Assembly: GCF_036370855.1 (NCBI RefSeq)
Contig: NC_088111.1
Location: 17,891,501-17,955,500 of the forward strand
DNA length: 64,000 nt
Reading direction: 5' to 3'
Source: Dromaius novaehollandiae
Taxonomy: Eukaryota; Chordata; Aves; Casuariiformes; Dromaiidae
Shown here: positions 51,601 to 63,600 of the stretch, piece after piece
How positions within the stretch are numbered: the first letter of the stretch is position 1
How the letters are laid out: every line of letters starts with the position of its first letter
Position numbers and translations under genes: made by a program
Notes under the pieces: generated by a model
What the model saw: only the letters and a program-made list of their open reading frames with translations
Told to the model about the DNA's origin: nothing
Databases searched by the model: none

Positions 51601-54600
51601 AAAAGTTTCACAGGCTGTATCATGATAAGAGAACATTGTTTAGATGCAGATGAAGAGCTTCAGCATGTCATAATGCACTGCAAAATTCTGAAGTTATTTC
51701 TGTTCTCTCTAATACAAAGCAAACCTGGTTTTTGTTGGAAATGTTTGTTATTTTAAAAAATACACCTATAATCCACTTATCTAAGTAGTCACCAGGATTT
51801 TTCTTTAGGACTTAAAAAATAGTGAGGACAATTTCAGAAAAAGTTTCAAAAGCACTGGATATAACATATTAACATTCATTTGATTCCATATCAGAAGGAG
51901 TTGCAAAAGCAAAAGTTAAACAATATCATTTCTGTTAGAAAGAATGTTAAAAAAAAGAAAATTATTTTGTTCCAAAGCTTTTGAACAGTGCTTTTAGATT
52001 TAAGCAACAAAACTGTTTTCTCTGTTTCTTGTCTTTCAGTTGCTCCCCAGCAAATGTGTAGACTGTGAGTCAAAGACTGTGTTGTTTCTGTCTGCTACTG
52101 ATGCTGTCAGTGAGTCAAGGTGATTTCTTTCTGATGCCTTCTCACATCCAGTCTAGACTCTACCAGCCAAATGATGCCCTTATTTACATCCTGCCTCCAC
52201 ACTGTCTTCAAATCCTGTCCTTGCTGATACCCGAGGAGCTGCAGTGGGACTGCCCATGTGCAGCAGACTGAATTCAGTGAGCAGTTCTGCTGATGCAGAT
52301 GCAGAGAGGAGGTTCTGGCTGGGCACTGGCTCTGGAGGACTAACAGGATTAAAAAGCAGCAAAACTGTCCTTCGGCCGCTGCAGTTAGAATCACAGGACA
52401 GGACTGGAGGGACTCCATCAGGTTATTGAGTCCAGTGACCTGCTACCACAAGCAATCATATCAGGTAATCCCTAAAGCAATGATCAGGTCCTATGTTAAA
52501 ATCAAACTTTCTAGCAAGCAGCCACAACTGTGAATCTGCTGGTAAGTGCAGAAAGGAGGTACAACCTCTACAGGCAGTACTCCCTCTGGGAGCCGTCCCT
52601 TCTCACAGTCCAAAGGCTATCAGGCCATGGTGAGGGCTGAGAAGACAGTGTCAGCTCCATTTAGTTGACTAGTATTTTTATTATTATTAATAATCTTCAG
52701 ATAAAAAGTATTATTGTGGCTCTTGTGATTAGATAACCTCAGCAAATAGCAGACCAATCTATTATTTATTGTATGCCACAGGCCAAAGGCTTCTTAGAAA
52801 ATGAATGTTAATATTTAAGATGGAAAAGGAATCATATTTCTGCAATCATGTTGCTGGGGATATTTGTCAACATGCATGTAGATAATACATTTGAAAGAGG
52901 AAGGGGATGCTAGGTAGTCTTGTGATCAGTGAATAAAACCAAACTCTGCTATTAAGTATTATGTACATAAAAGCAACTGGAAGGGGCATACTGCAGAGCA
53001 CATGGGAGTTTTCTAGAGATTTCAGTGGATTTTGGATCAGGCTCAAGCTGAGAAGGGGGTAGAAAACGCTGGACAGAATTTCTAGAAGGATTTGACACAC
53101 TGGCTCCATGTTCTTCAAGAGGAGCTGCCATATTTCAGCAGTTTGTCTCCTTAAGAGCCCCATTTTAAAAACAGCATTTTATCCAATTGTCCTCTAGACT
53201 GAGAAACATGTCTACAATGAACACTGCTCCAATTCAAATATTTCTATGAAGTTCAGCTGTGAAAAAAGGCTCTGCCCCCACGAGCTGCCACTGTAAAACT
53301 TACAGCTGTATTTTCAAAATAACCCAGTCCATGAAGCATGCTGAGGCTTTTTGAAAATCTACCTACTTATTTAGTGAGCTGAGCCCTTTTCAGCCTTCAT
53401 GAGTGAAAGACTTTCAGACGCGTGCTACAAATGAGGAGGAGCCCCTGTTCAGCAGAAAGCATTTCCTACTGTCCATTCCCGCTTGCCAAAGGCAGTCCAT
53501 TATGTCTGTTTTCTCACTTTCAAAACCTGCTTTTTTTCCATGAACAAAACCCCAATACTCTGTATTTTTTAAACTCTTTAGTCACCAGTTCTTCAAAGAA
53601 ACTACATCAGTGCGCACTAGCTGCTCTGGTGTGCTAAGGAAATCCAAAAACCAGTAAAAAGATATTCACGAAACAATCTCTCTCCAAATTTACTCTGCAT
53701 ATATATTTATATATGTATGTGTATATATACACACAAATTTACCCTGCGCATATATATATGTGTGTGTGCTTGTGTGTGTGTATATATACATACATGTTAC
53801 TTCTTGGGGTAGACAATGGATTTTTTAAGTGTTTTTTGTTTCAGATGATCAACTAATAATTTTTCTGTTTAGTCATATGATTAAAAAAGTGTATTGTAAA
53901 GCACTTCCTCATCAACTCTAATAGCCACTGCATCCCTCTTACTAGTGATTTGTAAATATTTAAAAATCAGATGTTTGTGCCCCATTTGTTTGCTATCATG
54001 CAGAAGGTATTCCTTTTTCCTCATTGCTGGTTATGTTAGAGCACTGCCTTCCTGTCTTCTTCTGGAAGACTATTAAAAAATTCTATGATATTTGTCATAA
54101 ACTCTCCCAGCTTAACCCAAGAGCAACATCTGTTATAAAGACTTGTTCTCTGTAAAAGTGAATGGGTTAAATATCTTCACGGAAACAATCAAATAACAAA
54201 GATTTTTTTCAAGAAAAAATCTAACTCCTAAGATGCTCAGCTTTTAGTTTCCTGGCTTTTACAGAATCTTTACGCTAGATTTCCTGTCACCATAGAATCT
54301 TTCATGTTGTGTAAAAATGAATTTCTGATGTTACAAAAGAATAGAAACATAAATCTATTTTTAGCTAAAAAAAGCTGTAATATTCCACGCTTTAAAAATC
54401 CTCTTTATTGTCTATTAGACAAAGGAAATGACAGCAGCCCCAATTTTCTATCCATGCAGGTCATTTTTAAGGACGTGTGAACACATGCTTCTGGAACGGA
54501 GATTCAGCTGTATATGTGATATAGTATCAAAACATAACGGGGCTCAAGGGGTATATATGCTCTGGTGGCGCTAAGAGTGTTTCTCAGCTTCCAGGTTTAA

Positions 54601-57600
54601 ATGCATGGAAGGAAAACCAGGCACACGTGCGGGGAGTGCGGTACCCTGCTAGAGGTGCCCTGCCTGGAATGACTGTGGGGAAGAAACAAGGGACACCTGC
54701 TTCACAATTAAGAACCTGTATTGTAAATTAGCAACCAAACAGATTCCTGGGGGGGGTCTGTATTTCCCATACCTTCAGAACTTTTCTTTTAGAGAAACCT
54801 GGTGTGTTTCTTTATACCAGGCAATAAAAGAAACTGTTGTCATGTCAGCTTTCTTTGTGTCTGATATCAGGGCAGATCTGACTCTATATAGCTCACCTCT
54901 GACAACAGGCAGAAATCCTGGAAGGGAATTTTTGTTTTTTTCAGGAATGGATTATTTAACATCTATCACATTTCCCCATGCTAAACCCAAGTATAGTCAT
55001 AGATCTGCCTTTTTTTTTTTTTTGACAAACCTGCTTCATTTCAGAAGAAAGGAGTCCCAAGGCAACGTCTGGTTCCAGGTTTGTGTGTTTCATCCCAACC
55101 ACACTGAATTTCTCTAGGTCTAGTTTTCGGAGGATCCTAGCAAGACTACGGGTCCAGGCACCAGGTTTGATCAGCAACACTGTGCAAAGAACCTGGGCTC
55201 CTGTAACAAAGCACAATAATGAAGCCCAAAGCTGCTCCTAAAAACAGAGATAAAACATACAGCAATATTAGTTTACTGCCTGGGACAGGCATCTATAGAA
55301 CTGGACGACCTAACACCTGGCACGTGGTTCACAGAAAGCTGAGTGAACCAAACAAGTCCATAAAAAAGATGTGGATATAGCTTGTCTTTTCAGTAAAAAA
55401 ATTATCTAGAACAGTCAGGGCTTGTATACTTGCTTTGCAGGAAATCTGCTCTACCTGCAAGTCCAAAAGGTTTACCTGGCATGTCTGTAGAATGAGATTC
55501 AATCCTTCGTATTATATATGAATGTTTTAAGCGGGATAAAATATTCCCTTTTCCATTTCTCATGCAAACTGTAGTGATTGCGCGATGTAATCCTTAACGC
55601 GGCAAACAAATTCTTATTCCTCCTAGTTAATTTCTTGGAGTTTTGTATCTGTTACAGATATGTTTCAGAGAAGCACTAACAAGTACAACAGGCCCCAAGT
55701 AATGTTACAAAACTTATTACGGATTGAATTCTGTTTATTAAAACTAAAATTTCAGCAAAACCTTTTTGTTTTTGACAAAGCTTTCCCAGCAGGGTTGCCA
55801 GCCAGGCTCAGTATGCTATGAGAACCAGAAAACAAAATTGACCAAGATAGTTTTGCTATCTCATAATATAAAGTGTACTTAAGGACAGAAAACACAAAAA
55901 TTTCATGTTTAAATGACAACATTTTCAAACTATTAGTTTCAGTAATGTAAAGTACTGTATTACTGGGAATATACTTAAGATTTTATCCTAATAACATCCT
56001 CTGAAGATTTATTGGTAACTGTAGTGTTGGAACCAGCCAGCTAGGACCCATTAACTGCTGTTGCCTAACCATGTCAATTAGCATGAAGCATGAGGTAACA
56101 GTACTGCAGGCTGCTAAAACTGATCCATGATTATCTGTTTGTGTACATAAAATATCATTTTATGTTTCCTGTACACTGCATTACTAATTATACAGATGTC
56201 AACGCACTGAAGCATCAACAATGCTACATATAATTTGATGCATACTGTTATTTTCAATTGGCAAGAGGCATGTTGCTGATTCATGACAGAGAAATCTGGG
56301 ATAAAATATAAAAAGCAAGAGTACTGCCCCCCATTTGATATCAGAACTTAACCCTTATCCTGCTGGGAGCCCTCCTATTAAAGGTCTGCTATTTTCTTCA
56401 CATCATTCTTGAACTGAAAGGTTTAAATGCCATAGCAACAGCCTGTAAGTGCAGCAGCAAGCCTCTCGGATCCACTCAGCTGCTAGCATACAGAATGCAA
56501 TCTAAATTGTATACTGTTACATAAGTGTTCATTGTCCTCAAGATGTTTTACTCACCATCTGCTATGCTTCTGAGCAAACATTCTCATTCTTGTGGTACAT
56601 GAATCACCACTATACATGCTGCATATTTATGTACTTTATAGACACTTCAGGAGGGATTTGTCTTATCTCACTTTGCCATCTTGGTCTGGTTAAAGACAAG
56701 TGTCTAACACAGGTAGGACACTTTGCCCTTTAGAGTTGGTTTTCTCTCCCCAGTGACTATAAGCAACTACAGTTAGATTAAATATCTCTAACCATCAACA
56801 GAACAGTCTCTACTGATCATGAATTATCAGACAGATCTGGTTGGCAGCCCTCAAAAATGCCTGATTTCCACCTTCAGTTCTGGCTGGTTTGCAACCTTTC
56901 CAGGTCTGCCCATGTTTTCTGGTCTTTGTTATGTTTTTCTGCTCCATAGTACTTTTAGATCCCTTCCTCAAAGCCAATGTTTTTTCTCCAAAAAAGTATT
57001 TACACAGGTTTTGATTGCAAAGGGTAATAGAGTCAAACTGCTGTGTTTATTTTATATACCATTTATATACCATATTTTGGATATGTATGGGTTTAAAATA
57101 AGTGTAATCTCAAGAGAAGCAAATACTAGATTTCCTGGCATGTTTAGGAAAGAGAATGCATATCACTGCCTTTTTCAGGCCTAAGGAAACATTTGGTATA
57201 CTCCTTTTGCTTGGTTTTTGCTGATTCTTCTAGATGAATGGGTTCCACAAATTCCTTGCCAAATCCACATTTTTCAATTTGCTCTTCTCTCACCTGTTTG
57301 CAAGTAGGTGAACAGTGATTCCATATGGCACCTCCAGGTCTCTCCCGCTAAATAAAAGCAGATATATTTGGGTAAGAGGTAGGCATGTTCTGGGACAATA
57401 ATTTGAGAACGCTACCACCAGCTGCACGTAATACAACCAGCATTGCTATGACATACTGTTATTTTAAAATATTGTACTGCGACATACATAGATTTCAGAT
57501 ATGGTGGGAATTCAGATGTACTGGGAGATCTTGGGAGATGCAGTAGTTATCACTTCTCCAGTCAGTCCAGTGGCATACGCCAGAAGCACTGCAAGTGCTA

Positions 57601-60600
57601 AAGTATGTTGGTCTGATTTTCAGTTACCTTTTCGGGGCATTTCAGGCAGATATTGGCAAAAGAGGTTTTAAGCTACCTTTGTGCTCCCAATATTTCACAG
57701 TCAAGTTGGAACCTGTCTGGTTTCTGATATAAGTCAGAGAAGCACAAGACAGATGCAAGACAGACAGCAGAAAACTGAAATCTGTTTGTCAAAACAGTCA
57801 TTACCATTCTTGTGTATTTATTACTGTCTGAAAGCCCTATATTTCTATTTCCCAGGGCACTGTATCTGGAAGTTATCTAGCCAAAGTGTCCTTTCCTTTT
57901 AATGATACCTTGATTTCTTTCCATATATCTCTTTTATTCTGCTGGAATAGTAAGAGGGAATATAAAAGGCAGAATCAGCTCTGAGGCTTGCCTCATAGCC
58001 TTTTAGCTCACATCCTCACAGCACCATTTTTTTTCTTGAGTATTGGGGTTATCTGAAAGAACTCCTAGAAACTGTGAAGTGCCTAGTGACTGGGGTGGCA
58101 CTGTAATGCAATGGATAGAGCCCCTGACTGAGACTTAGGAAAAGTGCATTCTGCTCTGATTTCTGTCACTCGCCTGTCGGGCAATGGTGACCAAATCATT
58201 TCACCTCTCTAGGCTTCAATTAGCTACTCCGTAAAAGATAATGCAACTTACCTTCTCGGATGTCCACAACTGAAAAGTGCTACAAATGAGCTGGGATTAT
58301 TATTTTAATCTATATTCCAAACCAGCTCTAGATAGGTTGCCCAGGCAAGCAGGGAAGAACTGTGCAGAGAAAGATGAGCCAGTATTTAGATGACCTAGGT
58401 GATACTACCACCTTCCCTCAGTATCAACTGGACTCATCTGGCTTTTTCTTCCTAACTGTACCGGATTACAATGTCTAACCAAAGGCCTACTAGTCCCATG
58501 TTGATGACTCCGACTAAGGATGTAGAGTTGCACTTTTTCCATCTATTTTAAGAATATAAAATTATTTGTTTTTACCCAAAGGGCAACTAGCACATACTTC
58601 TGATCTTACCTTCAGCCTGGGACCTCTTGCCACGTGGTGGCAGGTATTTCATAGCAGGGCGGTGTTCTGCATCTGTAAAATGAAAGAGAGGTGTTTTTAT
58701 GGATTCACAGTTGGAGGACTTTCACTGTTTCGTGGAGGGGAAAGGGAAAGGTAATTATATTTAGTTGGGGGAGTGCGGATGCTGGGCTTTGAGCAGCGGA
58801 AAAATACTGAAAAGTTATTCTCAAAAACAAAGACCCTCCCTTCCTCCCACAACAACAACAACAACAACAGAAGGAAAAAACGTGATGGCCTTATAAAAAG
58901 GATAGTGCAGGATGCCGGAGCCACAGTTAAAAGTATTGTCTATGTTTCTGTGTTCTTGACAATGGCTTGGATGGGAAAGGGTGGCATTATGACTACAACC
59001 TCCCTCAATAAACTCATCTTACAGCTCGGCATTTTTCTTATCCTGGCATTTGGTCTCAAGATAACTCCAATTAAGGGCAGGCCTGCATGAATCCTTAGAG
59101 TTTAATGTAGTAACTGGGGAGGCTTGATACCTTCTCTTTTTTGGAGACCTCCTCTTCTTGCTCTCCAATCTTACATAAAACACCCACATATTTCACTGTC
59201 AGATCTACCTTTTGTGAGAACAGAACGAGTATCTTTCTCCTGCCACCATCACATTCTCTTCTTTCTATTCAATAAAGCCAATCTGTTATTCTGTACTACA
59301 TAAGCACTGTGTGTTTGACAGTGGCATATAAGTTTGTGTTGACAACAAAGGACCTTTCTTCCCCATGAAGAGACAGGGGAAAAGCTGTAAATTACAAAGT
59401 GTGAATGTGCTTATGGAACTCTGCTGCTTCCTTCTCAGTTGATATATGGAATTACCACAAACTTGATTTATCTCTGTGTCTGAATAATCAGAAATCGGCA
59501 GGCTCAGAGCTGTTTACCTTCAAGTGTGGGGAGTCAGGCTTCCCAAATAACTTAAGCAATATGCCAGTATATTTCCTATTAGAAGAAAAACAGTGGGAGC
59601 TCATACTCTGCTGCTCCAAAACATGCAATATGAATAACACCACAGTCTGCACAGTGATTTGGTTTAAGGAGGTGTGGCTATAAATTTCTTGCTACAGAAG
59701 AAGAGCAGCAGGTTTACTATGCAGAAAGATCAATGCTAGCAGATATCATCAGAGTCTCAGAAGCTATTGACAACAGTGGTCTCCGTTCTTCACGAACTGT
59801 TCGTTCTGCTCCAGGATAAAAATAAATTCTCATGAAAATCTGCTTTCTTCTGCAAGAGCAAGAGGAGTAACAGTTCCTCAGTACTGCTCCTGGCTCTCAG
59901 AGGGAAAGCTAGACAGAGCAAGAGGAAGCAATGTTGCACATATATGGGAAACCAGGAGGTCAGTTAGACTATACTTTATGCTGTTTAAGCATGCTGGAAC
60001 ACCTAAATGCCTTTATGGATGGTTCGTTAATACCTGCCCAGCAGAAAAGCAACGGAGTCCCCTTGTAGGGCTACCTTTCTCAGCTTGGATGTAAGTGGTT
60101 AACAGAGGTTCTCACCTTAGGAGATGGCTGCTTTAAGCCTTTTCAGTGGTCAGTGCAGAGAGACAGGCTACACCCAAGAGCAACACAGACCTTAGGTAAG
60201 CTGGCAGGCCTGTACAGGGCAAGATCAGGGCATCCAGCTTCTTAAGTCAGGCATCACAATTAAGTGCCTCCATTTAGGTGGGATAGATCCTGGCCTCTGT
60301 CTCCCAGCTTCTCTTTATATAAAGAGGCAAAATGCATACAGTATTATTTACTGCTCCTGCCAAGAGCTTTAATGCCTGTTTATTATTTATGGAATACCTT
60401 GAGATCTTCAGAGGAAGGGAGCCAGGGCATGCATAGCCATATTCAATTAACAGGCCAAACTGTAGGTGTCCTCAGCTGACTCCTGCTGACTTACACTCAG
60501 CCAAGTACAGAATTTGACCCCAAATTATTGTTAATGTGTGCCTTAGCAGAACTGACAGCAACAGATTCTTTTGTCTGAGTTCAATAAATTCCCAAACACC

Positions 60601-63600
60601 CTCTCACTGAGAACATTATAAACAGTAAAAACAAGGCTTACCAGTTACAAAATCCTTCTCTGTGAAGAAGAGGACAGCTTGTCTGAACGTCATCTCTGGG
60701 GTCAAGGCCATTACTCTCTGCAGAACACTCTTACTTTTGCCTAGCTTCTCCCTGCATGGTGTTAATCTCTCCAATGTCTCTGCAAGAACTCTGAAGGCAT
60801 TGATCCGCCGTAATGCACATACAAGGACAGGATTTGACATGAGTGTATCAATGCTTCTTTGCCAGGAAACATCTCCAACCTCAAAAGGGGTTATTTCTCT
60901 GGCCTGACTTCGAGTGAGGTGGGGAAACCACTTCAGACCTAGAAGCTCAAATCCTGAATCTGGTCCTTCTGCAAGTCAAGAGAAATCTGTTTATCATCAG
61001 CTGACAGCATATGTTTCCTAGAAGCCATGCTTTTCTTTTGGAGACCAGTTTTCTAAATTCACACTGTTTTTTTACTAGACAACTGGTTCCAAAGTTGCTT
61101 TGCCTCCACTCTCTCTTCTGTCCAAAGTGGAGTGTAATGCAGATACAGGAACACAGTGGGAAACACTACACACTACAACTGCTAGGAAATTACATTGCAC
61201 TGAAAACAAAGAATGGGCTATCTGGGAAATCAGCAGGGAGCCATAGAGAATAAGTGCCCTGATTTGATTAGAAAAAATGGCTAATGAAGAGCAGTTGAAA
61301 GGGAAACATTGAGAATACAATGATAACAATGTGCTTTGACACAGCATAATCCATAATTACAGATCCTGTATCACCTCCCATAACATTCCATTTTAAGCTA
61401 TATTTATTATAGTAATAACTTACAATTTAATGCTGACTTGTCTCTAAAATAACTTAAACTTTGTGTTTGCAAAGTGGTCTTATTTCCAATGTAGCAAGAG
61501 ATTTAGGGGTTCAATTTATGACTGCATGTCACTGGAAGTTTCTGTGAGCTAGGATCTCCTTCCTGGCCTGCTGTGATATGGATCTCACTCCACAGTACTG
61601 TTTCAAGAGCGCAGGGTACAGCATAGTGTAAGACAAGGTGCCAGACTTCTGCCCTTTGTTAGTACACCATCTGTTTTATTACACTTTGGTACAAACTGTA
61701 CCATGAAATTGTATAAAACCATCATCCTTCTTAGCATGTGACAGCACTCTTCATGTATGCATTTGCAAGCATTTAATATAGGTGGATAGTGTCATTATTC
61801 CTCCTGTGCACATGAGCAAATGAAGCATGAAGAGGTGCAGCACCTTGCTTCTGATCACACAGGACGTCAGTGGCCAGGGAGCAGAATTTATGCCTTCTGA
61901 TTTCCTGTCACTGTGCCCCACTTACACAACTGCATTACCTCCTGATATTTAGGGAGAGACAAAATGGTCTGGACTGCATATCAGTCCTGCTATGCCTTAG
62001 CACATCTTTGAACTAATTTGATACTCTCTGAAGAAAATGATGTCCACCTGAGCCAACCTATTGTTGCAATATGGAAAGCGGCCTTGCCCATCACTAACGA
62101 GCCATGATAGATTCTTCACTGCTTTAGGCAGGTAAGCAAACAAACCTGTCCTTCCTGAGGCCCCTTTCACCACATATTTCTTCATGTTCTTGCTATGATA
62201 ACAATAGCTGGATAGATTAGATTTTCCTGACCCATCTCTGCAGCCCCCCCAGGAGCTGGGATCACCTGCATTCTGAGGTTGCTTATTGCCCCCAGGAAGA
62301 AGGATCTGGTGAAGGAGTTCTCCAGCGCTCTTCATAGCATCCATTCCAATCAGCGTCAGCATAACAACTTGCTCCATTTCAGAATCGGAAGCATATGTTC
62401 GATTGTACAAAATATCCAGAGGAATGTTACAGGGGTCTGGCACTGCACTGAGGTTGCCTCCTGCCCAGGGAGAGCATCAAAACAAGCCTAGTTAACCCAG
62501 GAAAATGAATCTCTTCTCTTATTCAGTGTGAAGGAATTGACTCAATCTCCACTGGGCAGTAGAGACACTATTCACATGTAATCCACATAAGGAAATATCC
62601 ATTCTTTTCTCTTCTTTACATAACACACATGGCACAGAAGGAAGTAAATTCTTACTAACGAGTCATGCCTCTTAACTGGATTTACTTTTTGCCATGTATA
62701 ACAAATACATTCAACCCTAATGTTGGCATCCTTATTCAAATTGTCAAGCAGAGTGGATAGATTTATACCAAAATGATTTAAGGTATCAGTTTCAGATTGA
62801 TAACTAATGACTGCCTTCACATTAAATTAATACTTCCTTTTACTCTCTAGTGCATACACTGCATACAATTTAGGGCTAGATAGGAGACTGCTAGTGTATC
62901 ATGCATACATCCACGGTCCTATCAGGAGCAATACAGCCTACAAAATCCCTAGCCTCATCAGAAGTGTGTGTCTGATTCTGTATTGTTACACTCAATCATT
63001 ATTTAAGCAAATGCATAGTTTAACATTTATTTACTTATTCATTTATTCCTACCTCTTAACATTCATAATAGTAGAGAATGGTGAATGACATGCATTAGAT
63101 TATTATTTTTACTTATAATCTACGTGAATTTGCTATTGGACAGCAATATATGTCAATTAAAAATCCTAATATCCAATGTTTAAAATAAATTAACAAATTA
63201 AAACTATATTACATCTGCTGAACACATAAGAAAATATTATCTGCAGTTAGTGAAATAAACTACTTACTTCGGATTCCATGACCTCCAAGTGTTTAGAACT
63301 AGTAGGTCTAAGACTCTCATACCCATCTGAGTCATATTTTTAACACAAAACAAGTTTACTTGCTTTTTCAAGTCCTATCGATTTCTCAGCTTTCAATGAA
63401 CTAGTTACTGAAGTGAATTCAGCTCTATAAACTGAAATTAAGAACATCTGAGTAAAGTGAAATGAAAAAGTGCCTTCTCTGTACCTACAGAAGAAACTAC
63501 AGCTGCCAACATTTATCCCTTCAGCAAATTCCAGTTTTACGTGCTTAACCAGCAACTTCTCTCATTTTAATATTTTGACTTCCCTTTGAAACTATCGCAG

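Larger units (their letters stand above)
47630..55030 (-). other. Large intron of NDK-like gene
   Basis: It runs 7.4 kb from AAGCAG/GTTTGT to TTTTCAG. It holds an antiparallel CR1 fragment (52388-52620), a TA/TG microsatellite (53684-53796), and an old unidentified repeat-like stretch at about 49040-49140. No further exon is needed, because exons on both sides join in phase 0 across a continuous NDK domain. Confidence 0.8.
55201..60641 (-). other. Intron of NDK-like gene
   Basis: It is bounded by ACTG/GTAAGC and TTACAG. It holds a MIR-like SINE (58095-58335), an (AAC)n repeat and a 12-bp tandem duplication at about 57050-57075. Two exon-like 50-60 bp segments (57302-57355, 59562-59618) were rejected. 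Confidence 0.78.

Noticed and set aside
57302..57355. 54-bp minus-strand segment with good acceptor (TTTTATTTAG) and donor (GTGAGA)
   Set aside because: The upstream exon ends in phase 1 and joins directly and sensibly to the exon at 55200 (domain A to domain B). Including this segment is not needed and gives no family-like sequence.
58773..59090. 105-codon plus-strand frame in an intron, including the AAC repeat as polyasparagine
   Set aside because: Partly made of the microsatellite; antisense to the NDK-like gene and without recognisable similarity.
59562..59618. 57-bp minus-strand segment with a strong acceptor (TTTTTCTTCTAATAG)
   Set aside because: In the required entry phase it has a stop; only a phase that fits neither neighbour is open.
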